Source of the DNA: Bacteroidales bacterium
GTDB taxonomy: Bacteria; Bacteroidota; Bacteroidia; Bacteroidales; P3
Assembly: GCA_023227645.1 (NCBI GenBank)
Contig: JALNVJ010000015.1
Coordinates: forward strand, 1-18,612
Direction of reading: 5' to 3'
Length of the DNA stretch: 18,612 bases
Of the stretch, positions 7,341 through 14,356 are shown piece after piece; positions within the stretch are counted from its first letter, which is position 1, and each line of letters begins with the position of its first letter. Made by a program: the position numbers and the translations under genes. Under the pieces are notes generated by a model. It made no database searches, was not told where the DNA came from, and worked only from the letters and a program-made list of their open reading frames with translations.

Positions 7341-8165
7341 ATGACAAAATTCGTACTGTCTACGTTTTTGCTTTTTTGCATTATGAGCACAACTTATTCA
7401 CCTTTGTATGCTGATAATGACTTAAAAACAATAAATAACACAAATACAGTAAATTTGTCTGAAGACAATAGTTTTTCAGCTCCAAAACATAAACCAAAAT
7501 CGAAAAGAAAAAGCAGTATGAAAGTTCCTAAAAAACAAGGTGAATTTCATGTTGGTCTTGAAATTGGAGCAAATATGACTTCTGTTACAGCTTCACAGGG
7601 TTATAAAGATATTTCTCTGGCTATTATGCAAAACGGAGCATTTGTTTCTGCTCCTGGTATTGGTTTTCAAGCTGGATGTTATTTTGATTATAATCTTTCA
7701 GAGGTAATTTTCTTAGAAGTTGGAATATTCGGAATACAAAGAAATTTCAAGGAAACTGCAACTTTTGCAAATCCTTTGGCTATTCTTTCTGTGGAATCAA
7801 CCTCTAGTCCACTTTACGCAAGATTGCCTATTCTTCTTGGTGCAAACATTTCTTTATCAGAAACTTCCTCATTCAACATTAAAGCCGGTACTTATTTTGG
7901 ATATGGTATGAATGGGAAGGTTAAAAAAATCTCAAGTATGGTTATGGGAACAACAGAACCAGTAACACAAGAGGTCAGTTCTAATTTCTTTGAAGTGTCC
8001 GAAGAATTAGAATTTGGTATTAGAGCTGGTCTTGGATTTGAGTTTTCACAAAAAACTATTGGATTTTTTCTTGATTATGGTTTATCTAATATTGTGAAAA
8101 ACGCACAAGAAGGCGTTTCTAGAAAAGCTACTTCTATGGGATTAAGTCTTGGTTATAGATTCTAA
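7341..8165 (+). CDS. secreted outer-membrane beta-barrel protein (PorT/porin-like)
   Basis: A 274-residue protein with a signal peptide (hydrophobic core about 4-22, likely cleavage after LYA at 24). A polar linker and a very basic patch at about 49-65 (KHKPKSKRKS...KVPKK) follow. From about residue 67 there are alternating amphipathic strands rich in Gly and aromatic residues (FHVGLEIGANMT, GFQAGCYFDYNL, FNIKAGTYFGYGMNGK, EFGIRAGLGFEF, GFFLDYGLSNI, GLSLGYRF). The terminal Phe is the usual outer-membrane insertion signal. This matches the outer membrane beta-barrel domain proteins of Bacteroidota, probably 8-10 strands. Ligand or role is unknown. It is monocistronic: its own promoter lies upstream and a terminator directly downstream. 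Confidence 0.8.
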   Translation: MTKFVLSTFLLFCIMSTTYSPLYADNDLKTINNTNTVNLSEDNSFSAPKHKPKSKRKSSMKVPKKQGEFHVGLEIGANMTSVTASQGYKDISLAIMQNGAFVSAPGIGFQAGCYFDYNLSEVIFLEVGIFGIQRNFKETATFANPLAILSVESTSSPLYARLPILLGANISLSETSSFNIKAGTYFGYGMNGKVKKISSMVMGTTEPVTQEVSSNFFEVSEELEFGIRAGLGFEFSQKTIGFFLDYGLSNIVKNAQEGVSRKATSMGLSLGYRF

Positions 8166-8196
8166 GGATAAGAAAATCAAATATCATAAATTAATG

Positions 8197-8230
8197 AAAG
8201 AGGCGAGCCAATTGTCTCTTTTTTTTTTAT
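8197..8230 (+). terminator. Rho-independent terminator after the beta-barrel gene
   Basis: AAAGAGGC (8197-8204) pairs with GTCTCTTT (8214-8221) in an 8-bp stem with one G-T wobble and a 9-nt loop, followed by a T-run to 8228. The end of the T-run is also the beginning of the next promoter element. Confidence 0.7.
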
Positions 8231-8235
8231 ATTTG
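8228..8235 (+). promoter_or_regulatory. -7 promoter element of the M23-ispH-recF string
   Basis: TATATTTG followed by C is a full TAnnTTTG match ending 15 bp before ATG 8251. No TTTG is present 19-21 bp upstream. Transcription would start near 8241, giving a leader of about 10 nt. Confidence 0.55.
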
Positions 8236-8250
8236 CAAAATAGATTTATT

Positions 8251-9219
8251 ATGTCGAAGAAGAAAACTAAATATATTTTTGACCAAAAGTCTTTGTCTTT
8301 TAAGATTAAGCATACTACACTAAATGAAAAAATAAAGACTGTTTCATTTAGTGTTGTCTTTGGTTTAGTGGTGGCTGTCGTTTTTATTGTTATTATTTAT
8401 TTTTTTATTGATTCACCTAAGGAAAAAATACTTAAACGTCAGGTACAGACCTATGAAAGACAATATAATGTTTTAAATAAAGAAGTAGATAGATTATCAG
8501 AAGTATTAAGTGTTCTTGAAGACAGGGATAAAGATGTATATAGGGTGATTTTTGAGGCCGAACCCTCTAAGCTTGACTATGGAAAATTAATCAACAAACA
8601 TAGCCTACTGCTTAATTCTGGGGTTAATACAACTGAATTAATAATTAATACTTCCAAAAAAATTGACGACCTAACAAAGAGATTATATATCCAATCGAAA
8701 TCTTTTGACGAGGTGTTTCCTATTGCAAAATCGAAGAAAGAACGTATGGTTTGTATGCCAGCAATCTTACCTATTTCAAAAAAAGCTTCTACTTTAGTAT
8801 CAGGATTTGGCTCTCGCTTTCATCCTATTCTTCAAATACGTAGAATGCATACAGGAATTGATTTCTCAGCAAAGACAGGAACTCCTGTTTATGCAACAGC
8901 TGATGGAATGGTTGCTGATCCAAATAGCTCTGGCACGGGTTATGGTTTATGTATTGTGATTAATCATGGTTTTGGTTTTGAAACTCTCTATGCTCATCTT
9001 TCTAAAATAAAAGTTAAGTCTGGACAAAAGGTTAAGAGAGGTGATGTGATTGGTTTTGTGGGCAGCACAGGATTAAGCCAAGCTCCTCACCTACATTATG
9101 AAATACGAAAAAATAAACAACCAATTAATCCGGTTTATTATTTCTTCAACGATTTAAGTATTGAGGAATATGAAAAAGTGATTGAGAAGTCACAAGAAGA
9201 TAATCAAAGTTTATCATAA
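8251..9219 (+). CDS. membrane-anchored M23-family peptidoglycan peptidase
   Basis: A 322-residue protein: basic cytoplasmic tail (1-28), one transmembrane segment (about 31-53), a coiled-coil-like segment (about 56-93), then a periplasmic LytM/M23 domain (about 180-296). Zinc ligands are His200 and Asp204 (HTGID) and His282 (HLH). His249 (YAHL) and His280 fill the catalytic histidine positions, so the enzyme looks active rather than a degenerate EnvC-like activator. It probably cleaves peptide cross-links in peptidoglycan. The frame extends up to ATG 8149, but that extension runs through the upstream terminator and the -7 element, so ATG 8251 is the start. ispH begins two bases after its stop. 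Confidence 0.9.
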   Translation: MSKKKTKYIFDQKSLSFKIKHTTLNEKIKTVSFSVVFGLVVAVVFIVIIYFFIDSPKEKILKRQVQTYERQYNVLNKEVDRLSEVLSVLEDRDKDVYRVIFEAEPSKLDYGKLINKHSLLLNSGVNTTELIINTSKKIDDLTKRLYIQSKSFDEVFPIAKSKKERMVCMPAILPISKKASTLVSGFGSRFHPILQIRRMHTGIDFSAKTGTPVYATADGMVADPNSSGTGYGLCIVINHGFGFETLYAHLSKIKVKSGQKVKRGDVIGFVGSTGLSQAPHLHYEIRKNKQPINPVYYFFNDLSIEEYEKVIEKSQEDNQSLS

Positions 9220-9220
9220 A

Positions 9221-10090
9221 ATGGAAATAGTTATAGAAGAAACATCAGGATTTTGTTTTGGTGTAATTTCTGCAATTAATCTTGTGGAAAAAGAATTAAA
9301 AAATACAAATAAATTATATTGCTTAGGAGATATTGTTCATAATGATATGGAAGTTGATAGGTTAGCTTCTATGGGGTTAGAGATTATCAACTTAGAAAAG
9401 ATGAAAGAGCTTAGAAACACTAAAGTTGTGATAAGGGCTCATGGCGAACCACCCTCAACTTACGAACTTGCAAAAAAGAATAATATTGAAATAATTGATG
9501 CTACTTGCCCTATTGTTCTTCGCCTTCAGAAAAATGTTATGAATGCATATCATCAAATAAATAAAACTGATGGAAAAATAATAATTTACGGTAAAAAAGG
9601 TCATGCTGAAGTTATTGGTCTGGTTGGTCAAACCAAATCTCAGGCCTGTGTTATTAGCAATATTAATGACTTAGATACAATCGATTATACTAAGCCTCTT
9701 CATATATTTTCTCAAACCACAATGAATAAAAATGAATATTCAGCAATTTGCGAAGAAATTGAAAAGAGAGTAGAAAAAGCTGATGGCATTAGTGGTGAAA
9801 GGCTAGTTATTACAGATTCAATTTGTAGGAAAGTCTCTTCACGAACCACACAATTACTCAACTTTGCTGATAGCGTTGATGTGGTTTTATTTGTTAGCGG
9901 AAAGAATAGCTCCAACGGAACATATTTATACTCTTTATGTAAGAAACACAAAGATAGGACATATTTTATATCAACTAAAGAAGACATAAAGAAAGAATGG
10001 TTTGAGAACTGTAAAAGGGTTGGAATATCTGGAGCCACAAGCACTCCAATGTGGTTAATGGAAGAAATAGCAGATTATGTATCTAAATAA
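9221..10090 (+). CDS. ispH: 4-hydroxy-3-methylbut-2-enyl diphosphate reductase
   Basis: A 289-residue [4Fe-4S] enzyme that makes IPP and DMAPP in the last step of the MEP isoprenoid pathway. The three cluster cysteines are Cys12 (SGFCFGV), Cys96 (DATCP) and Cys202 (DSICRKV). Substrate-binding positions are also visible: His40, His74 (RAHGEPP), His128 and Glu130 (GHAEVIG), Thr residues in SQTTM (164-168), and the Ser/Asn pair in GKNSSN (227-232). The start at ATG 9221 matches the family N-terminus; a TTG-initiated frame from 9182 would add 13 residues overlapping the M23 gene and is unlikely. It sits between a peptidoglycan hydrolase gene and recF with no gap. Confidence 0.96.
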   Translation: MEIVIEETSGFCFGVISAINLVEKELKNTNKLYCLGDIVHNDMEVDRLASMGLEIINLEKMKELRNTKVVIRAHGEPPSTYELAKKNNIEIIDATCPIVLRLQKNVMNAYHQINKTDGKIIIYGKKGHAEVIGLVGQTKSQACVISNINDLDTIDYTKPLHIFSQTTMNKNEYSAICEEIEKRVEKADGISGERLVITDSICRKVSSRTTQLLNFADSVDVVLFVSGKNSSNGTYLYSLCKKHKDRTYFISTKEDIKKEWFENCKRVGISGATSTPMWLMEEIADYVSK

Positions 10091-11186
10091 GCTTAAATTA
10101 AATAACTTTAAAAACATAAGTGAAACAGAACTTTCTTTTTGTAAAAATGTGAACTGTTTTGTTGGGGAAAATGGTGTTGGGAAGACAAATCTATTAGATT
10201 CTATTCACTATCTTTCTTTTTGTAAGAGTTATTTTAATCTTATTGATGGGAATAATATTAATTATAATGAAGATTTCTTTGCCATTCATGGCTTCTATAA
10301 TTTTGATGATAATTCAAATGAGAAGTTTTCTTGTAGTTTGAGAAGAGGAGAAAGAAAACAATTTAAGTGTGGGGATAAAGAATATAATAAGTTTTCTCAG
10401 CATATTGGAAAAATCACATTAGTTATGATTACCCCATCCGATCAAGAACTAATTATTGGAGCAAGTGAACTTAGAAGAAGATTCCTTGATTTAGTTATCT
10501 CTCAAGCTGATAAACTTTATTTAGACAATCTAATTAAATATAACAAAGCACTTGAACAAAGGAATCGTTTGCTAAAGCATTTCTCAACAAATATGAGTTT
10601 TGATGAAGATTCCATAATGATTTGGGATGAACAACTAATAAACTATGGCTCAAAGATACATAAAAAGAGGAAGGAATTTATTAAAGATTTTGCTAATCTA
10701 TTCCAATTCTATTATAATTTCATAACATCAGAAAAAGAAATTGTATCTTTGGAATATGATTCATTGGATTTAGAAAACAATTATAAACAATTGCTTATAG
10801 ATGCAAGGCATAAAGATAGGGTACTTGGTTACACATCTATTGGAGTTCATAAGGATGATTTAGGACTTAGAATGGATAATAGGAATATTAAGAAATATGC
10901 TTCTCAAGGGCAACAAAAATCTTTTCTTTTGGCTCTAAAGCTAGCACAGTTTGAATATATTTTCAAAATAACCAAAATTAAGCCTATATTGCTATTAGAT
11001 GATATATTCGATAAATTGGATTTAAATAGGATTAGTAAACTAATGGAGCTGGTTGGTAGCGATAGATTTGGACAGTCATTTATTACTGACACTCAAATAG
11101 GAAGGATAGAAGATATTTTCAAAAGCACAGATATTGAGCATAAGATATATAAATTAACAGAGAAAGGTATAGTGGATGAAAACTAG
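10077..11186 (+). CDS. recF: DNA replication and repair protein RecF
   Basis: A 369-residue SMC-like ABC ATPase that loads RecA at single-strand gaps together with RecO and RecR. Walker A is GENGVGKTN (30-38), the RecF/ABC signature is SQGQQKSF (276-283), and Walker B is LLLDDIFDKLD (305-315); there is a D-loop-like segment just after and ITDTQ near 336-340. The N-terminus (LKLNNFKNI) is typical. It overlaps the end of ispH by 14 bp and the next gene by 11 bp, indicating translational coupling. It is not next to dnaA/dnaN/gyrB, as expected for this phylum. Confidence 0.95.
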   Translation: MYLNKLKLNNFKNISETELSFCKNVNCFVGENGVGKTNLLDSIHYLSFCKSYFNLIDGNNINYNEDFFAIHGFYNFDDNSNEKFSCSLRRGERKQFKCGDKEYNKFSQHIGKITLVMITPSDQELIIGASELRRRFLDLVISQADKLYLDNLIKYNKALEQRNRLLKHFSTNMSFDEDSIMIWDEQLINYGSKIHKKRKEFIKDFANLFQFYYNFITSEKEIVSLEYDSLDLENNYKQLLIDARHKDRVLGYTSIGVHKDDLGLRMDNRNIKKYASQGQQKSFLLALKLAQFEYIFKITKIKPILLLDDIFDKLDLNRISKLMELVGSDRFGQSFITDTQIGRIEDIFKSTDIEHKIYKLTEKGIVDEN

Positions 11187-11505
11187 GAATTATGTTGATA
11201 AGATAACATTTAACGTTAGGGAAACAAAAGAAAAAAACATTAGTGATGTAATGAAAGACTTTTTCTCTTATTATCATATTGATGCAAATTTAAATGAAGG
11301 TGATATAATTGCAACTTGGAGAGATATTACAGGAGAGTTGATTTATAAACTTACAACAAAAATTAACGTGGAAAATAATTGCTTATATGTTAAGGTTAAT
11401 TCGCCTGCCCTAAAACATGAGTTAATGATGGTTAGAACCTCCGTTCTTGAAAAAATCAAGACCAAACTACCCGATTGTAAACTAAGAAATATTTATATTA
11501 AATAG
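11176..11505 (+). CDS. DUF721 (DciA-like) protein
   Basis: A 109-residue protein with the DUF721 pattern: an N-terminal helix with ISDVMKDFF near 23-31, IIATWRDITGELI near 44-56, then beta-strands with the conserved LYVKVNSPALKHELMMVR near 69-86. DciA proteins of this family help load the replicative helicase DnaB. The gene follows recF with an 11-bp overlap, the usual order in Bacteroidota and many other bacteria. Helicase-loading function is known for distant members and is inferred here. Confidence 0.85.
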   Translation: MKTRNYVDKITFNVRETKEKNISDVMKDFFSYYHIDANLNEGDIIATWRDITGELIYKLTTKINVENNCLYVKVNSPALKHELMMVRTSVLEKIKTKLPDCKLRNIYIK

Positions 11506-11537
11506 AATTGGTTAATAAATAATATAAACAAATTAGG

Positions 11538-12866
11538 ATGGGTTTTGTTAGAGGATTTACAAATAAGTATGTTAAGGGTAATGAGATGTTTTCACGATTT
11601 GTGAATGTGTTTTCTGTTGACCTACTGGTTAGAGGAGCCAATCTATTATTAATTCCTGTCTTCCTCTACTTAATGACCAGACATGAGTTTGGTATATATA
11701 ATTATCTCTACTCATTTGCAGGTACTGCAGCTGGAATATTAAATTTTGGATTCTATGTTGCCCTAGCCAAACTCTATGCAGACACAATTGAGAATAAGGA
11801 GAAACAATCCTCAATGATATTTACCATCTCAACCTCACTTATTGCTCTTTTGGCAATCTCTCTTATTATAATTTATTTCACTAAGGCAGATATAAGTTTC
11901 TTCAACTATTCAATGAAGAACAACCTCGACGAGATTAATACATCCATATACCTAAACTATAGGTTTTTTGTATTTATTGCTATGATTTCAATGGTCTTTA
12001 CAAACTACCTTACCTTCTATTTTGTTAGCTCAGAGAATATACCCAATCTTCAAAAATTTAATATTTTTCGCCTAATACTATCTAATGGTACTGCAATTCT
12101 AGTCTTATATTTTTCTTCCTCAGATACTGTCTTTTTAAGATTAGCAATTACATATGTGGCAGAACTAGTTCTAACAATAATATTCGGCAGATTAATCGTT
12201 AAGAGGTTTGTCCCCAAATTTGATATCTATTATTTGAAGAAAGCATTCAAACTCGGGACCCCCATTATGGTTGCTGCAATTATGGGAATTATGGTTAATT
12301 TCGGCGACAAGTTCTTTGTTATGAAATATGCAGGAGTTAGTGATTTTGCTGACTATAGCTTGGCAATACTCTTAGCCACAATTATTCTTATAATATTCCA
12401 ATCCTTTAATTTTGTTTGGCTACCATTATTTTTTAAAGAAAAGGATATAGCAACCCTAAGAAGAAAAACTAAGCGTTATACTATTATTATGTTTACAACC
12501 CTAATGGGAATTGGAATATTAATTTTCATTGGCGTATGGATTGCCCTAAAATTTAAAATAATACCCCAAACCTATTCCCAAGGGATATTAATTATCTTAC
12601 CAATTCTAATTCTTGCTCAAGTATTTGCAGCACTTATAGGACTATATATTAATTATATGACATATTTCGAAAAAACCTATATACAAGTATTCGTTGGAGC
12701 AATAATTAGTTTTATTGGGTATTTCCTTTTCGATTACCTAACTGAAGCATATTTGGGAATTGGGGCAGCAATCGCCCTTCTAATACTTAATATCCTTACA
12801 TTTCTTTTTTATTACACAAGAACTCAATATTATATCAATAATAGGTTAAGAGATAATAATTCATAG
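11538..12866 (+). CDS. Wzx-like polysaccharide flippase (MOP superfamily)
   Basis: A 442-residue integral membrane protein with about 12-14 hydrophobic segments. It opens with FSVDLLVRGANLLLIPVFLYLMTRHEFGIYNYLYSF, here split as the RGANLLLIPVFLYL helix followed by a short charged turn and an aromatic helix, a pattern common in polysaccharide biosynthesis/export flippases (Pfam Polysacc_synt). Such proteins move undecaprenyl-linked oligosaccharides across the inner membrane. It starts 32 bp after the DUF721 gene with no promoter seen, so it probably belongs to the recF transcript. It lies 1.5 kb before the glycan genes. A second in-frame ATG at 11586 would shorten it by 16 residues. Substrate unknown. 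Confidence 0.85.
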   Translation: MGFVRGFTNKYVKGNEMFSRFVNVFSVDLLVRGANLLLIPVFLYLMTRHEFGIYNYLYSFAGTAAGILNFGFYVALAKLYADTIENKEKQSSMIFTISTSLIALLAISLIIIYFTKADISFFNYSMKNNLDEINTSIYLNYRFFVFIAMISMVFTNYLTFYFVSSENIPNLQKFNIFRLILSNGTAILVLYFSSSDTVFLRLAITYVAELVLTIIFGRLIVKRFVPKFDIYYLKKAFKLGTPIMVAAIMGIMVNFGDKFFVMKYAGVSDFADYSLAILLATIILIIFQSFNFVWLPLFFKEKDIATLRRKTKRYTIIMFTTLMGIGILIFIGVWIALKFKIIPQTYSQGILIILPILILAQVFAALIGLYINYMTYFEKTYIQVFVGAIISFIGYFLFDYLTEAYLGIGAAIALLILNILTFLFYYTRTQYYINNRLRDNNS

Positions 12867-12893
12867 TCTTTTTTTATTAAATTCTACTCTTTA

Positions 12894-12925
12894 TTGCTTA
12901 TTATGGTCTAAATATACTATATTTG
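12894..12925 (+). promoter_or_regulatory. promoter of the CDP-alcohol transferase / GtrA pair
   Basis: TTG (12894-12896) is 21 bp upstream of TATATTTG (12918-12925), a full TAnnTTTG match. Transcription would start near 12931, leaving a leader of about 80 nt before ATG 13011. I found no clear riboswitch-like structure in that leader. Confidence 0.6.
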
Positions 12926-13010
12926 CAATATCTTATATATACATTTATCTTTTTGCAAGATTAAGGATTGATGCCAACTAATATTACTAATTAATAAATG
13001 TAATTAAACA

Positions 13011-13712
13011 ATGAAAGAAATCAGCAAACCTTTAAATGAAGTTTTAAAAATCATTTCAAAAGATAGAGACAGGACAAATATTATGCGTAAATATGAACAA
13101 AAGACAATTGCATATTTAGTACAATATGTTCCTTCGTTCATAAGCTCGGATATGCTAACTGGCATTGGGCTTGCAGGTAATTTAATTTTAGGATTAAGCT
13201 TTATTTTAGGACACTACTTTAACCCGTATTTTTTATTATTTGGAATATTGGGTTCAATAATTAATTGGTATGGAGATTCACTCGATGGAAGACTAGCATA
13301 CTATAGAAAGAAAGCAAGAAAATGGTATGGCTTTTGTTTGGATATAACAATTGATTGGATTGGAATTACTGCAATAGGAATTGGTTTTATTATTTATCTT
13401 GGTGATCAATGGTCATTAATTGGATATGGTTTTATAGTAATGTATGCATTAGAAATGATAATTACACTTTTAAGATACAAGATAACTAATAAATACTCTA
13501 TTGATTCAGACCTACTAGGACCAACAGAAGTTAGAATAGTGATATGTTTGGTTTTGATTCTTGAGGTTATCTTCAATGGTTCCTTCCTCTACTTTGCAAT
13601 AATATCTACATTAATTCTTTTGATCTCAAATATTAAAGATATATCAAACTTGCTTAAATTAGCTGATCTTAGAGACAAACAAGAACATGAAGAATCTAAT
13701 AAAAGTATTTAA
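13011..13712 (+). CDS. CDP-alcohol phosphatidyltransferase-family membrane protein
   Basis: A 233-residue integral membrane enzyme, probably with six transmembrane helices. The family active site is recognisable at residues 89-115: Asp89-x2-Asp92-Gly93-x2-Ala96, then Gly107-x3-Asp111-x3-Asp115. The four Asp residues that bind metal and activate the acceptor are intact. The usual Arg after Ala96 is Tyr97, with Arg99 two residues on, and the Ala-to-Gly spacing is one residue longer than the simple consensus. Family members join a CDP-linked lipid or alcohol to an alcohol acceptor, making phospholipids or phospho-alcohol headgroups. Specificity is not visible. The next gene overlaps its end by 26 bp. 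Confidence 0.82.
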   Translation: MKEISKPLNEVLKIISKDRDRTNIMRKYEQKTIAYLVQYVPSFISSDMLTGIGLAGNLILGLSFILGHYFNPYFLLFGILGSIINWYGDSLDGRLAYYRKKARKWYGFCLDITIDWIGITAIGIGFIIYLGDQWSLIGYGFIVMYALEMIITLLRYKITNKYSIDSDLLGPTEVRIVICLVLILEVIFNGSFLYFAIISTLILLISNIKDISNLLKLADLRDKQEHEESNKSI

Positions 13713-14118
13713 TAAGAGATTATTAACTTTTACCAAAGCACAGATTTCTGCATTAATTGGTGGCGGTGTTGATTATCTAATAATGATTTTCTTTACCGAA
13801 GTCTTTCATATTCATTACACAATAAGCATTGGAATAGGTGGTATTATTGGAGCAATAGTCAATTTTTCGATAAATAAGTATTGGACATTTCAATCTAAAG
13901 AACAAACTTATCATAATAGGACACTAAAACAATTACTTAAATTCGCAGTTATGGTAATTAATAGCATAATATTAAAAGCATCTGGTACATATTTCCTAAC
14001 ATCAGTTTTCAAGGTTGATTATAAAATAACTCGTTTGATTGTTGATTTAATAGTATCATTACTTATAAACTATAACCTCCAAAAGTTTTGGGTATTTAAA
14101 AAGAAATCCATAGAATAA
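13687..14118 (+). CDS. GtrA-family membrane protein
   Basis: A 143-residue protein with four transmembrane helices (about 17-38, 43-66, 92-114, 117-138) and the GtrA signatures NFSINKYWTF near 57-66 and INYNLQKFWVFK near 127-138. GtrA-type proteins are thought to help transfer lipid-linked sugars across the inner membrane during modification of surface polysaccharides. The start overlaps the upstream gene by 26 bp, so the two are co-expressed. This suggests a shared lipid-linked or glycolipid substrate, which is inference. Confidence 0.85.
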   Translation: MKNLIKVFNKRLLTFTKAQISALIGGGVDYLIMIFFTEVFHIHYTISIGIGGIIGAIVNFSINKYWTFQSKEQTYHNRTLKQLLKFAVMVINSIILKASGTYFLTSVFKVDYKITRLIVDLIVSLLINYNLQKFWVFKKKSIE

Positions 14119-14192
14119 TTATTAACCTATAGATTAGAATAGTAACTCCCTAAACATATGAGATTATTAACATTTCAATTAACAGAACTAAC

Positions 14193-14262
14193 TCTTCGTT
14201 TTAATTTCCTGAATCACCGTTTTAATTTCTTGAATCACCGTTTTAATTTTCTGAAACGAAGA
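14193..14262. repeat. three-unit 21-bp tandem array inside a 9-bp inverted repeat
   Basis: Units start at 14197, 14218 and 14239. Each begins CGTTTTAATTTC or CGTTTTAATTTT and the first two end in TGAATCAC, differing from each other at one base; the third is shortened and diverged at its end. The array is bracketed by TCTTCGTTT (14193-14201) and AAACGAAGA (14254-14262), a perfect 9-bp inverted repeat that partly uses the outer repeat units. Each unit has a TTC-N(1-2)-GAA mini-dyad, centres about 21 bp apart (near 14209, 14230, 14252), i.e. two helical turns. A T-run follows at 14266-14274. Confidence 0.85.
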
Positions 14263-14327
14263 TCTATTTTTTTTGTACAAGGCACAAACATTTTTCAAAC
14301 CAAGCACTAAGTTTATTATATTTTTAT

Positions 14328-14335
14328 TACCTTTG
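14328..14335 (+). promoter_or_regulatory. -7 promoter element of the polysaccharide operon
   Basis: TACCTTTG fits TAnnTTTG and ends 21 bp before ATG 14357. The -33 region (about 14304-14308) lacks TTTG, so activity may need an activator or be weak. The tandem array ends about 65 bp upstream. Confidence 0.5.
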
Positions 14336-14356
14336 TAAATTGAAATAAACTATATA

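Larger units (their letters stand above)
14119..14356 (+). other. intergenic spacer between GtrA gene and glycan operon
   Basis: A 238-bp non-coding stretch. It holds the 21-bp tandem array with its flanking inverted repeat (14193-14262), a following T-run, and the promoter element of the next operon (14328-14335). No small coding frame with start and plausible composition was seen. Confidence 0.6.

Noticed and set aside
8149..8250. N-terminal extension of the M23 peptidase
   Set aside because: It overlaps the end of the beta-barrel gene and runs through a terminator and a promoter element; ATG 8251 gives a sensible basic tail and membrane anchor.
9182..9220. TTG-initiated extension of IspH
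   Set aside because: It overlaps the M23 gene end, uses a rare start, and adds residues before the family N-terminus, which begins at ATG 9221.
12867..13010. Riboswitch or small RNA in the leader before the CDP-alcohol transferase
   Set aside because: The leader is about 80 nt, very AT-rich, and shows no conserved aptamer motif or stable hairpin that I could identify.
14197..14257. Possible short CRISPR array
   Set aside because: The three 21-bp units are directly abutting with no spacers between them and no cas genes are present in the window.
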